8,647 nucleotides of DNA from Planctomycetes bacterium RBG_16_43_13. GTDB taxonomy: Bacteria; Planctomycetota; MHYJ01. Numbering within the stretch: position 1 is the first letter of the stretch; every line of letters starts with the position of its first letter. The stretch spans positions 13,741-22,387 of the forward strand of contig MHYJ01000020.1 of assembly GCA_001828445.1 (NCBI GenBank), in the 5' to 3' direction. The notes under the pieces were generated by a model, which saw only the letters and a program-made list of their open reading frames with translations, made no database searches and was not told the origin of the DNA. The translations under genes were made by a program, and so were the position numbers. Below are positions 1 through 6,604 of the stretch, piece after piece.

Positions 1-1
1 G

Positions 2-538
2 TATCGTATGTTCACATCAAGGGCAGAGTATCGTTTATTGCTTCGTTCTGACAACGCAGATAGGCGGCTTACGAAGTATGGTTACAAATTTGGATTGATA
101 GCAGATGGCGTTAAAAACACTTTTGACGAGAAGGAAGCAAATATCTCAGCAATAAAAGAATATATACGCAAAACATACTGCGGCACTGATTCGCTTGAAC
201 AGATACTACGAAGACCTGAAATAACGTTTAAGCAGTTAGAAAAATTTCATCCAAGGATAAAGGATTTTTCTGCAAGTAATGCTGTTAAAGAGCAGGTTGA
301 AATTGAGGTAAAATACTACGGCTATATAGAAAGGCAGGATGCAGATATAGAAAGATTCAGACGTTTGGAGGGCAAACGAATACCTGATAACTTGGACTAT
401 TCAAAGATAAAGCACATACGCTTTGAGGCGCGGGAAAATCTGAATAGGATAAGGCCATTCTCACTCGGGCAGGCATCACGTATAGCGGGTGTCTCGCCTG
501 CGGATGTATCGGTGCTGATGGTTTATCTTGGAATATAA
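2..538 (+). CDS. mnmG: tRNA uridine-5-carboxymethylaminomethyl modification enzyme MnmG (GidA), C-terminal part
   Basis: This is the last 178 codons of MnmG, the FAD-dependent partner of MnmE that installs the carboxymethylaminomethyl group on wobble uridine 34 of certain tRNAs in the cytoplasm. The reading frame is open from the first base, so the ATG at position 8 is an internal Met and the true start lies outside. The visible part carries the family's C-terminal signatures: YRMFTSRAEYRLLLR followed by DNADRRLT near the beginning, KYYGYIERQ in the middle, and FEARENL...RPFSLGQASRIAGVSPADV near the end. In the known family this region holds the C-terminal helical domain that contacts MnmE and tRNA. 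Full-length members are about 620 residues, so roughly 440 are missing. No obvious terminator follows; the next gene begins 48 bases downstream on the same strand, so read-through is possible. Identification is firm. Confidence 0.96.
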   Translation, partial: YRMFTSRAEYRLLLRSDNADRRLTKYGYKFGLIADGVKNTFDEKEANISAIKEYIRKTYCGTDSLEQILRRPEITFKQLEKFHPRIKDFSASNAVKEQVEIEVKYYGYIERQDADIERFRRLEGKRIPDNLDYSKIKHIRFEARENLNRIRPFSLGQASRIAGVSPADVSVLMVYLGI

Positions 539-564
539 CTGACAAGAAAGCTATTATTAAATTC

Positions 565-572
565 AGGGGAGA
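565..572 (+). promoter_or_regulatory. Shine-Dalgarno-like AGGGGAGA with long spacing
   Basis: AGGGGAGA is the only strong ribosome-binding match before the radical SAM gene. It lies 14 bases from the ATG at 587, longer than the usual 5-10. An in-frame TGA at 575-577 rules out any start further upstream, so the ATG is kept. The nearer GTG at 574 is in another frame and stops after two codons. Confidence 0.5.
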
Positions 573-586
573 AGTGATATAAAAAT

Positions 587-2158
587 ATGAGACCAAAGAA
601 TAAAATTGTTCTATACTATCCACCTCCTGAACCATATGCACGTAACTGTCCCCCCCTACCTATGCTGGCTTTAGCACGAATGTTTGAACCATCTAGATTC
701 GACGTTTGCCCTATTAACGGTACTACAGATAATGAACCTGAGAAAATGGTTATAAAGGAAATCTCTGAAGGTAATACTATATGCGCAGCTTTAACTTGTA
801 TGACAGGCCATCAGATTTATGAGGCATTGAAGATTGCACGTCTAATTCGCAAAGTAAATCCTAATCTACCTCTCGTATGGGGTGGTGTTCATCCTTCTAT
901 TGAACCACAGACAACTATCAAAGATGAGTGTGTAGATTATGTTGTAAGAGGGCAGGGAGAATCAACTTTCCGTGAATTAGTAGAATGTCTTATTAATAAA
1001 GGTAGTCCTGAAAACATTAAAGGATTAACTTTTAAGAGTAATGGTAATATTTTATCTACCCCTGATAGGTTCTTAGATGATATTAACCTATTTCCACCAT
1101 TTCCATGGGACTTAGTCGATGTACGTAAGATTATTCGTAGAGATGCCCACTGGGGAGAGTATTTTGACTACTATACCTCCCAAGGTTGTCCTTTTGATTG
1201 CACTTTCTGTTCAGAGCCAATGTTTTCAAAGCGTCGTTATACAGCACTATCTCCTGAACGATTAGTAAGTGAATTAGAAATGTTGACAAAGAGGTATGGA
1301 GTACGAACCTTTCGCTTTGTAGATAGCGAATTTTTTATTAGGAAGAAAGATACTTTAGAGTTCTGCGAGAATATTGTGAAACGAAAGCTGGACATCCAGC
1401 TTATTGGTCTCAATGGCAGAATTGACAGTTTACTGTCATTTGATGAGAGAACATGGAACCTCTTTTATAGAGCTGGGATTAGGCAAATGCTAATTGGAGC
1501 AGAGTCAGGTGACCAGCTCGTTCTTTCTATACTGCGCAAGAGGATTAAAGTAGAGGATACATTTAGGCTATTTGAGATAGCATCTAAACATCATATTGCA
1601 CTATTTGTATCTTTAATGACTGGAGTTCCAGGTGTAGATAACCAGAGAGAGTTTTCTGCAACTATAGAGCTATTAGATAAAATGCTTAAAAAGGATTACA
1701 CGTCTGTCTATAATGCATTCATCTTTCACTATACCCCATACCCAGGTAGTGCTCTATATGGAGAAGCTATTAGACATGGATTCAAACCACCATCCACATT
1801 AGAAGGATGGGCTGACTTTAACTTATTTAATACGCGAATACCATGGGTTAAGAAGGCACAAAAGACAAGAGCTATGTTCATTACACGATACATATTGGCT
1901 AGATTTACGGGAAGAGAACGTCCCCAAAATCCTATCATTAGATTTCTACACACATTGATATATAAACCAATAGATGCCATTTTCAGATGGCGATGGAAGC
2001 ATCGTTTCTTTGATCATTCGTGGTTAGAACGAAAGTTCATAGACACTATTAATGGCTGTATCCCGCTCTTTAGGGGTGGATATCTACGTGAGCTAAAACG
2101 ACGATGGATAGTAAGTAGGAAAAGTAACCTTAAAATCCACTATAAAAATAATAAGTGA
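587..2158 (+). CDS. B12-binding-domain radical SAM protein
   Basis: The 523-residue protein has the two-part build of cobalamin-type radical SAM enzymes. Residues 1-180 resemble the B12-binding Rossmann-like domain, with the hallmark strings WGGVHPSIEP (98-107) and VVRGQGESTFREL (119-131). The radical SAM core begins at SQGCPFDCTFC, whose Cys201, Cys205 and Cys208 form the CxxxCxxC ligands of the 4Fe-4S cluster. FRFVDSEFF (242-250) and LIGAESGDQ (302-310) fit the later SAM-binding strands. A DxHxxG cobalamin-ligand motif is not evident, which is common in this class. The last 90 or so residues are rich in Arg, Lys and Trp and match no domain I recognise. The substrate cannot be told from sequence; relatives perform methylations, rearrangements or cyclisations, often of lipids or polysaccharide precursors. 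The stop overlaps the start of the next gene (GTGA), so it is probably expressed with that glycosyltransferase. Family is firm, function unknown. Confidence 0.9.
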   Translation: MRPKNKIVLYYPPPEPYARNCPPLPMLALARMFEPSRFDVCPINGTTDNEPEKMVIKEISEGNTICAALTCMTGHQIYEALKIARLIRKVNPNLPLVWGGVHPSIEPQTTIKDECVDYVVRGQGESTFRELVECLINKGSPENIKGLTFKSNGNILSTPDRFLDDINLFPPFPWDLVDVRKIIRRDAHWGEYFDYYTSQGCPFDCTFCSEPMFSKRRYTALSPERLVSELEMLTKRYGVRTFRFVDSEFFIRKKDTLEFCENIVKRKLDIQLIGLNGRIDSLLSFDERTWNLFYRAGIRQMLIGAESGDQLVLSILRKRIKVEDTFRLFEIASKHHIALFVSLMTGVPGVDNQREFSATIELLDKMLKKDYTSVYNAFIFHYTPYPGSALYGEAIRHGFKPPSTLEGWADFNLFNTRIPWVKKAQKTRAMFITRYILARFTGRERPQNPIIRFLHTLIYKPIDAIFRWRWKHRFFDHSWLERKFIDTINGCIPLFRGGYLRELKRRWIVSRKSNLKIHYKNNK

Positions 2159-3201
2159 AGATCCTATTTTTAACACCGGGGAGAGATGTCCCTTCAAGTA
2201 GATTTAGGGTAGAGCAATACTTACCGTATCTTAGAAAAAATGGATTTAGTTGTTGCTTCTCGCCAGCTATACCTTCCTATTATTCATACTTACCATTACC
2301 ATTTAAGGGCAAAAGCATGATTTTACTACCACTAAAATTTCCGAATCGCCTTTATAGCATATTAGATAGAAAGAGCAATATAGTATTTCTGCAAAGGGAT
2401 CTCTTACCAGAACCAACCGGCATATTGGAAAAATGTATAAGATACCTTTCTAGGGGGAATAGCAGCATCATTTTCGATTTTGATGACGCTATATGGCTAA
2501 ACTATGAAAATAAAGTAAGAAAGATTATCAGTATAAGTAATGTCATCATAGCAGGTAATAACTTCCTTGCTGATTATGCTAAACAGTATAATAGGAATGT
2601 AGTCACTATACCAACATCCATAGACACATCCTTATATGTGCCTAAAGCACCAAAGTCATCAGAGAAAAAGATAATAATAGGTTGGTCGGGTACAGCGTCT
2701 AATCTTGAATATCTGAAACTAATAAAAAACCCTCTTGTTACCTTGTCAAGAAAATATGACTTCACGCTGAAGATTTTGACAAATAAGGGGGCAAAAAATC
2801 CATTAGATATAAAAGACGTCAACGTAGAAATTAGATACTGGACAAGAGAAACAGAGTTAAGTGAGCTATATACCTTTGATATAGGTATAATGCCACTGAA
2901 AAGTGGCGTATGGGAAAATGGTAAATGTGGGTTTAAAATAATATTATATCTATCTTTGGGTATCCCTTCAGTAGCATCACCTACAAATGTAAATTGTGAG
3001 ATAATAAAGGATGGTAAAAACGGCTTCATAGCTTCGAGCGAAAAAGATTGGGTAGAAAACCTCTCTAAACTTATAGAAGATTATAATCTTAGATTGTCAT
3101 TAGGTAGAACAGGTAGAACACTTGTGGAAGAAAAATACTCAGTGAAGGCAAACCTTCCTTTGTTAATAGCTGCACTTAACCACGCTTACTCAAATACTTA
3201 A
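2155..3201 (+). CDS. Glycosyltransferase, GT-B fold (GT4-like)
   Basis: This 348-residue cytoplasmic sugar transferase starts with GTG at 2155 inside the stop of the preceding gene. There is no Shine-Dalgarno sequence, so translational coupling is likely. The N-terminal half opens with MKILFLTPGRDVPSSRFRVEQYLPYL, a pattern seen in GT4-like enzymes that transfer sugars to lipid-linked or surface glycans, and contains FDFDDAIW (107-114). The C-terminal half begins near residue 172: IIGWSGTASNLEYL (174-187), then DIGIMPLKSG (242-251), then GKCGFKIILYLSLGIPSVAS (256-275), the nucleotide-sugar binding stretch. The usual Glu of the EX7E motif is not clear at its expected place, where KCGFK stands; this is typical of the subgroup. 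Length is normal and both domains are complete. The radical SAM neighbour and the opposing methyltransferase and broken glycosyltransferase suggest a surface-polysaccharide locus. Donor and acceptor are unknown. Confidence 0.88.
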   Translation: MKILFLTPGRDVPSSRFRVEQYLPYLRKNGFSCCFSPAIPSYYSYLPLPFKGKSMILLPLKFPNRLYSILDRKSNIVFLQRDLLPEPTGILEKCIRYLSRGNSSIIFDFDDAIWLNYENKVRKIISISNVIIAGNNFLADYAKQYNRNVVTIPTSIDTSLYVPKAPKSSEKKIIIGWSGTASNLEYLKLIKNPLVTLSRKYDFTLKILTNKGAKNPLDIKDVNVEIRYWTRETELSELYTFDIGIMPLKSGVWENGKCGFKIILYLSLGIPSVASPTNVNCEIIKDGKNGFIASSEKDWVENLSKLIEDYNLRLSLGRTGRTLVEEKYSVKANLPLLIAALNHAYSNT

Positions 3202-3630
3202 ATATTTCTTTTAATAACATTGTCAATAAGTGCCTCGTACGCCTTTATAGTATTATTTATGTCAAAATGATTAGCTCGCTTATTATCGTTCTTGGTTTAT
3301 AGCTTAAAAGTATCTTGGTAATTAAGATAAGAATATTACTATCATTCATAAAACTAAAAACTACATCAGGTTTTTCTGCATCCAGAAGTTTTTTTAGACG
3401 ATATATCTTAAACAGGTAGTTAAAAAATTCCCTTACGCCAGGTGCAGGTGGAACTTTCAGATTATATATCTTAACGAAAGAAGGCACTGGATACGATACC
3501 TTGCTATCGAATATAGCAAGAACTGGCTCAAATTTACTTTTATCTATATAACGCAGTAAATCAGATAGGCCCCCCTTTCTGCACCACCCCTGGTAAGATT
3601 AGCTATGACGAATAATACCTTAATCCTCAT
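3198..3630 (-). pseudogene. Decayed glycosyltransferase (GT4-like): frameshift plus internal deletion
   Basis: Three reading frames on the minus strand together spell the two ends of one glycosyltransferase. Frame one starts with ATG at 3630, overlapping the methyltransferase stop (ATGA), and reads MRIKVLFVIANLTRGGAERG, the typical N-terminal strand and GGAER loop. It then fails at a G6 tract (C6 at 3570-3575 on the plus strand) and stops shortly after. The next frame picks up at once with GLSDLLRYIDKSKFEPVLAIFD and continues through PSFVKIYNLKV, KLLDAEKPDVVFSFMNDSN and PRTIISE before a stop at 3257-3259. A third frame from about 3300 to 3198 gives KRANHFDINNTIKAYEALID..., which looks like the C-terminal helix of the same family. 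Intact relatives are about 350-370 residues, so some 220 residues, including the nucleotide-sugar site, are absent. The deletion argues against simple sequencing error. The product should be inactive. The identity of the C-terminal tail is inferred. Confidence 0.85.
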
Positions 3631-4370
3631 TTCGTCGCAATTGCGTATATTGATATGTCAAAAAATATCTTCCTATTTGGTATGCCGTGTTCTATGTAAA
3701 AAAGTGCCTTTAGGAAAATACGCCATATCATCTTCATAAATATCCGTAATATAGAACGGAATGAGTGAACCAAATCAGAATTTACTGGGGCTATAATAAT
3801 ATCTTTGAACTTACAAACTGCGAGCACCTCTTTTAAGCTATCTTGTGTAAAAAGTACCTCGTGGGTAAAATCAATATATCGAGAATACCCTGCGAAAAAA
3901 TGGAGAGCATTCGGAACCTCAATAATAACTTTGCCACCATCTTCGAGGGCATTGTAAATTAAATCAAGAAATTGTATTACTTCATCTTTCTTCATATGTT
4001 CTAATATATGTCGTGCTACAATCAACCTATATTTCCCTATGCTCTCACCCAGAAAAGCAAAAACGTCTTTTTGAATAAACTTCCCTCTATCTCCTATACC
4101 AGCCATCCTTTTTGCAATCTCCAACTGTTGTGGAGACGTATCCACACCAGTATAGTTTGTATAGCCCTCTTTCTGTAAGAAATAAGCGAAAAGCCCCTGA
4201 CCACAGCCAAGCTCTAATATTTTTGTGTTCTTATCAATTGGGAGATGCTTACTATAATTCTTCTTAAAAAGTGCTCTGTCTAACTCATATTCTTCTTTAG
4301 AATATGGGAAGAGAGTAGAACCTATCGCATCTACATACGAATTATATATCCTCTCTCTATAGGAATGCAT
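3627..4370 (-). CDS. Class I SAM-dependent methyltransferase
   Basis: The 247-residue protein has a Rossmann methyltransferase core. Motif I is ILELGCGQG (51-59), the acidic residue ending strand 2 is in GVDTSPQQLEIAK (75-87), FIQKDVF (98-104) fits motif II, and ARHILEHM (119-126) followed by ALEDGGKVIIEVPN (141-154) fits the post-motif strands. The HILEHM and EVPN strings are common in methyltransferases of surface-glycan gene clusters, where they often act on sugars. The last 60 residues are hydrophobic and basic (FRSILRIFMKMIWRIFLKALF), perhaps a membrane-facing amphipathic segment. The start at MHSYRERIYNSYV fits the family; no good Shine-Dalgarno sequence is visible, and the PHP gene ends 18 bases upstream. 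Its stop overlaps the ATG of the decayed glycosyltransferase (ATGA), so the two were once coupled. The substrate is not predictable. Confidence 0.88.
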   Translation of the reverse strand: MHSYRERIYNSYVDAIGSTLFPYSKEEYELDRALFKKNYSKHLPIDKNTKILELGCGQGLFAYFLQKEGYTNYTGVDTSPQQLEIAKRMAGIGDRGKFIQKDVFAFLGESIGKYRLIVARHILEHMKKDEVIQFLDLIYNALEDGGKVIIEVPNALHFFAGYSRYIDFTHEVLFTQDSLKEVLAVCKFKDIIIAPVNSDLVHSFRSILRIFMKMIWRIFLKALFYIEHGIPNRKIFFDISIYAIATK

Positions 4371-4388
4371 ATTTATGAAAAAGTGGAC

Positions 4389-5429
4389 TTACCTTACATA
4401 TATCGGATTCGACAATATCCACGTGAGGTCATTCTTATACACCTCTACCCTATAAACGCCCGGCTTATTTGTAGGAACTATTGCCTCATCTCCCTCTCCC
4501 TCCCATATTGTCTCGCTGTCACAAATAACGTTTATATACGCCGACGCTGGTAGAGATACTATCACCTCCGCTTGCTCTTTCAACTTTAGCTCATCACCCA
4601 TATAGGCACAGTTATCTCCCTCCTCTATCTCGAATACAAACTCACTCGGGTCGTCCCAGTAGTCGAATGACACATACACTTTGCCATCTCTAAATGCCGA
4701 GAGAACTTGCTCTTTTGCCTTTTTGAAATCCCTATCAAGCGGTTTATTCAGGAGGATGTGATTAGTTATTGTCCTGAACGCTACATCATACGGGAAGACG
4801 ACTATCTTCTGTCCATTATACTCCTTTGTGGATTTGTGGTTATCAATCTCACCAATTCCAACGACCCTTCTATTTTTATTTAGCTCGTCCCATCGCTTTA
4901 GCGTTATATCTTTTGGACCGCTAAGGTGTTTAGCAAACTCAGTATATACCTCTACTGTTATATTATCCTTGTCAAGTTTTTCCTGCCAGTCCGTCATCAA
5001 ATCCCACAACCCTATACCAGTAAAATTATTCACGTTCCAATCCTGCCATTTATATGAAGGTATATCGAAACGTTTTGTCCCTTCGTGGTCAGGGTGAGCG
5101 ATAAAGCCGAGCCAGCCCTGCCGATTTATCTCATCTATAATCTCCTGCGGCTGTTTCTTTGCCAACTCCTCCACACCGTTCAGTCGCTCAGCACCAAATA
5201 CCGTATAGTGATTATATCGCGGAGTTATCTCAGTTCCACAGATGAGGAGTGAACTCGAATGCCACTTCTCGTGCCCGTCATCTAATGGTTTCATAGTGTC
5301 GTGGTCTGTCAGCATAACGAAGTCCAGCCCGACCTGATTTGCACACTCCATTATCTCCTCTACACTGCCGTGACCATCTGAATACGTCGAATGCAGGTGA
5401 ACAACTCCTCTGTAGTCATAGTTATACAT
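4389..5429 (-). CDS. PHP-domain metal-dependent phosphoesterase with C-terminal beta domain
   Basis: The 346-residue protein has the four metal-binding motifs of the PHP superfamily in order. They are HLHSTYSDG (11-19: His11, His13, Asp18), LTDHDT (40-45), CGTEITP...NHYTVFG (Glu67, His74), and FIAHPDHEG (109-117, His112), closed by GIGEIDNH (191-198, Asp196 and His198). These would hold two or three metal ions for phosphoester hydrolysis. No signal peptide is seen, so it is probably cytoplasmic. Residues from about 265 to 346 are beta-rich (FVFEIEEGDN..., VYRVEVYK, WILSNPIYVR), a C-terminal tail found in a subset of stand-alone PHP proteins. The substrate is unknown; this is not a polymerase or histidinol-phosphatase type by length or context. 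It follows the phosphofructokinase gene by 11 bases and has its own good ribosome-binding site, so the two are very likely co-transcribed. Confidence 0.88.
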   Translation of the reverse strand: MYNYDYRGVVHLHSTYSDGHGSVEEIMECANQVGLDFVMLTDHDTMKPLDDGHEKWHSSSLLICGTEITPRYNHYTVFGAERLNGVEELAKKQPQEIIDEINRQGWLGFIAHPDHEGTKRFDIPSYKWQDWNVNNFTGIGLWDLMTDWQEKLDKDNITVEVYTEFAKHLSGPKDITLKRWDELNKNRRVVGIGEIDNHKSTKEYNGQKIVVFPYDVAFRTITNHILLNKPLDRDFKKAKEQVLSAFRDGKVYVSFDYWDDPSEFVFEIEEGDNCAYMGDELKLKEQAEVIVSLPASAYINVICDSETIWEGEGDEAIVPTNKPGVYRVEVYKNDLTWILSNPIYVR

Positions 5430-5433
5430 TTTG

Positions 5434-5440
5434 TCTCCCT
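5434..5440 (-). promoter_or_regulatory. Ribosome-binding site of the PHP gene
   Basis: AGGGAGA on the minus strand begins directly after the TAA of the phosphofructokinase gene and ends 4 bases before the PHP ATG at 5429. It is the clearest Shine-Dalgarno sequence in the window. It fixes the PHP start and supports independent initiation within a shared transcript. Confidence 0.75.
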
Positions 5441-6469
5441 TTATCCAAAAAATACCTCTGTATCTTCAAATAACTTCATATCCAACTGACGCAGTTTCAT
5501 CGCCGCCTCTGCAAGAGGAACGTCAACAATATTTATCCCAGACAGGGCAACCATCCTGCCGAACTTTTTCTCTCTTACAAGAGATACCGCCTTTAGTCCA
5601 TATCGAGATGCCAACACCCTATCATACGCAGTCGGCGTTCCACCACGTTGGACGTGTCCTAACACCGTAACCCGCGTCTCTATCCCTATCTTTTTCTCTA
5701 TCGCCGCTGCTATATATGCACCAACACCGCCTAACTGCGGATGACCAAACTCATCTACTTTCGACGTCTGGGCTATAAAACCATTCTTGCCCCTTTCCTT
5801 CGCACCCTCTGCTACAACTATTATGCTAAACTCTTTTCCCCTATCGTGACGCTTTTTTATTAGCTTACAAATCTCATCTATATCAAACGGCTTCTCCGGA
5901 ACTACTATACAATCCGCACCGCCAGCTAATCCTGCACAAGCGGCTATCCACCCCGTCTGTCTGCCCATCACCTCAACTACCATCGCTCGGTGATGCGCCT
6001 CTGCTGTCGAATGCAGACGGTCTATTGCCTCCATAACTATATTTACGGCAGTATCAAACCCAAATGTATAGTCCGTTCCCGTAAGGTCGTTATCTATCGT
6101 CTTCGGAACGCCGACTACTGGCATACCCATATCGCAAAATTTCTTTGCAACTCCAAGCGTGTCCTCACCGCCTATCGCTATCACCGCGTCCAATCCATAT
6201 TTCTTGAAATTCGTCATCACCTTCTGTGAACCTTCAGCGTTTTTGAATGGATTGGTGCGAGACGTGCCTAATATAGTCCCACCCTTTGGCAATATACCTG
6301 AAACAGAAAAGTCCGTAAGCGGCTCGACGAGCCCGTTCATTAGGCCCGCCCATCCGCCCTTGATGCCAAGGACACTGTCGCCACCCTTCTCTGCCTTTTT
6401 CACTACGGCGCGGATGACGGCATTCAAGCCAGGGCAATCACCTCCACCTGTTAAGACGCCTATCTTCAT
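5441..6469 (-). CDS. 6-phosphofructokinase, probably pyrophosphate-dependent
   Basis: The 342-residue enzyme phosphorylates fructose 6-phosphate to the 1,6-bisphosphate in glycolysis. It shows the family motifs: GVLTGGGDCPGLN (4-16), the phosphoryl-donor loop GGEDTLG (100-106), PKTIDNDLTGTDYTFGFDTA (122-141) with catalytic Asp126 and Asp128, EVMGRQTGW (166-174), AEGAKE (220-225) and GHVQRGGTPTAYDR (271-284) at the sugar-phosphate site. In the E. coli ATP enzyme the positions equivalent to Asp103 and Lys123 here are Gly104 and Gly124. Asp plus Lys is the combination linked in studied enzymes to pyrophosphate use, so a reversible PPi-dependent reaction is likely, though group III enzymes with related loops can use ATP. 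Length suits the short group III or ATP-type subunit. A consensus promoter lies just upstream; there is no clear Shine-Dalgarno sequence before the ATG. It heads the minus-strand gene run. Confidence 0.93.
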   Translation of the reverse strand: MKIGVLTGGGDCPGLNAVIRAVVKKAEKGGDSVLGIKGGWAGLMNGLVEPLTDFSVSGILPKGGTILGTSRTNPFKNAEGSQKVMTNFKKYGLDAVIAIGGEDTLGVAKKFCDMGMPVVGVPKTIDNDLTGTDYTFGFDTAVNIVMEAIDRLHSTAEAHHRAMVVEVMGRQTGWIAACAGLAGGADCIVVPEKPFDIDEICKLIKKRHDRGKEFSIIVVAEGAKERGKNGFIAQTSKVDEFGHPQLGGVGAYIAAAIEKKIGIETRVTVLGHVQRGGTPTAYDRVLASRYGLKAVSLVREKKFGRMVALSGINIVDVPLAEAAMKLRQLDMKLFEDTEVFFG

Positions 6470-6494
6470 AACTTTTATAAAGTAACTTACCCCG

Positions 6495-6523
6495 ATTATA
6501 ATTTGGCTGACAGAGTTTTACAA
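6495..6523 (-). promoter_or_regulatory. Sigma-70-type promoter of the phosphofructokinase operon
   Basis: On the minus strand a perfect TATAAT (6500-6495) lies 17 bases from TTGTAA (6523-6518), which matches the -35 consensus at four of six positions. Transcription would begin near 6488, giving a leader of about 19 bases before the ATG at 6469. It is the best candidate for driving the whole minus-strand run down to 3198, since no gap inside that run exceeds 18 bases. Confidence 0.7.
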
Positions 6524-6569
6524 GTTTTATTATCTAAAAAGAGCCATCTTTAAACTACTAACATTTTCA

Positions 6570-6597
6570 TTGACAGAAATTTGCCACTGTATAGTAT
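6570..6597 (+). promoter_or_regulatory. Candidate promoter of the symporter gene
   Basis: A perfect TTGACA -35 box (6570-6575) is followed after 16 bases by TAGTAT (6592-6597), a four-of-six match to TATAAT. A start about 7 bases downstream of this -10 box falls at or next to the ATG at 6605. This would make the message leaderless or nearly so, and agrees with the lack of a Shine-Dalgarno sequence. The weak -10 box limits confidence. Confidence 0.45.
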
Positions 6598-6604
6598 CTA
6601 CAAT

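Noticed and set aside
3257..3487. Stand-alone 76-residue gene on the minus strand
   Set aside because: Its sequence continues upstream without a start in the same frame and matches the middle of a glycosyltransferase N-domain; it is part of the pseudogene at 3198-3630.
3570..3575. G6 tract as a phase-variation switch
   Set aside because: Six bases is short for this, and the gene also lacks its catalytic half, so switching could not restore a working enzyme.
4365..5670. Open frames on the plus strand at 4365-4553, 4828-5097 and 5431-5670
   Set aside because: They lie opposite the methyltransferase, PHP and phosphofructokinase genes, resemble no family, and have no ribosome-binding sites; they are shadows.
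6581..6604. TTG at 6581 as the symporter start
   Set aside because: It lies within the apparent promoter, has no ribosome-binding site, and adds eight residues unlike the family N-terminus. ATG at 6605 gives MSKKKHLSLATKILMG, a typical start.
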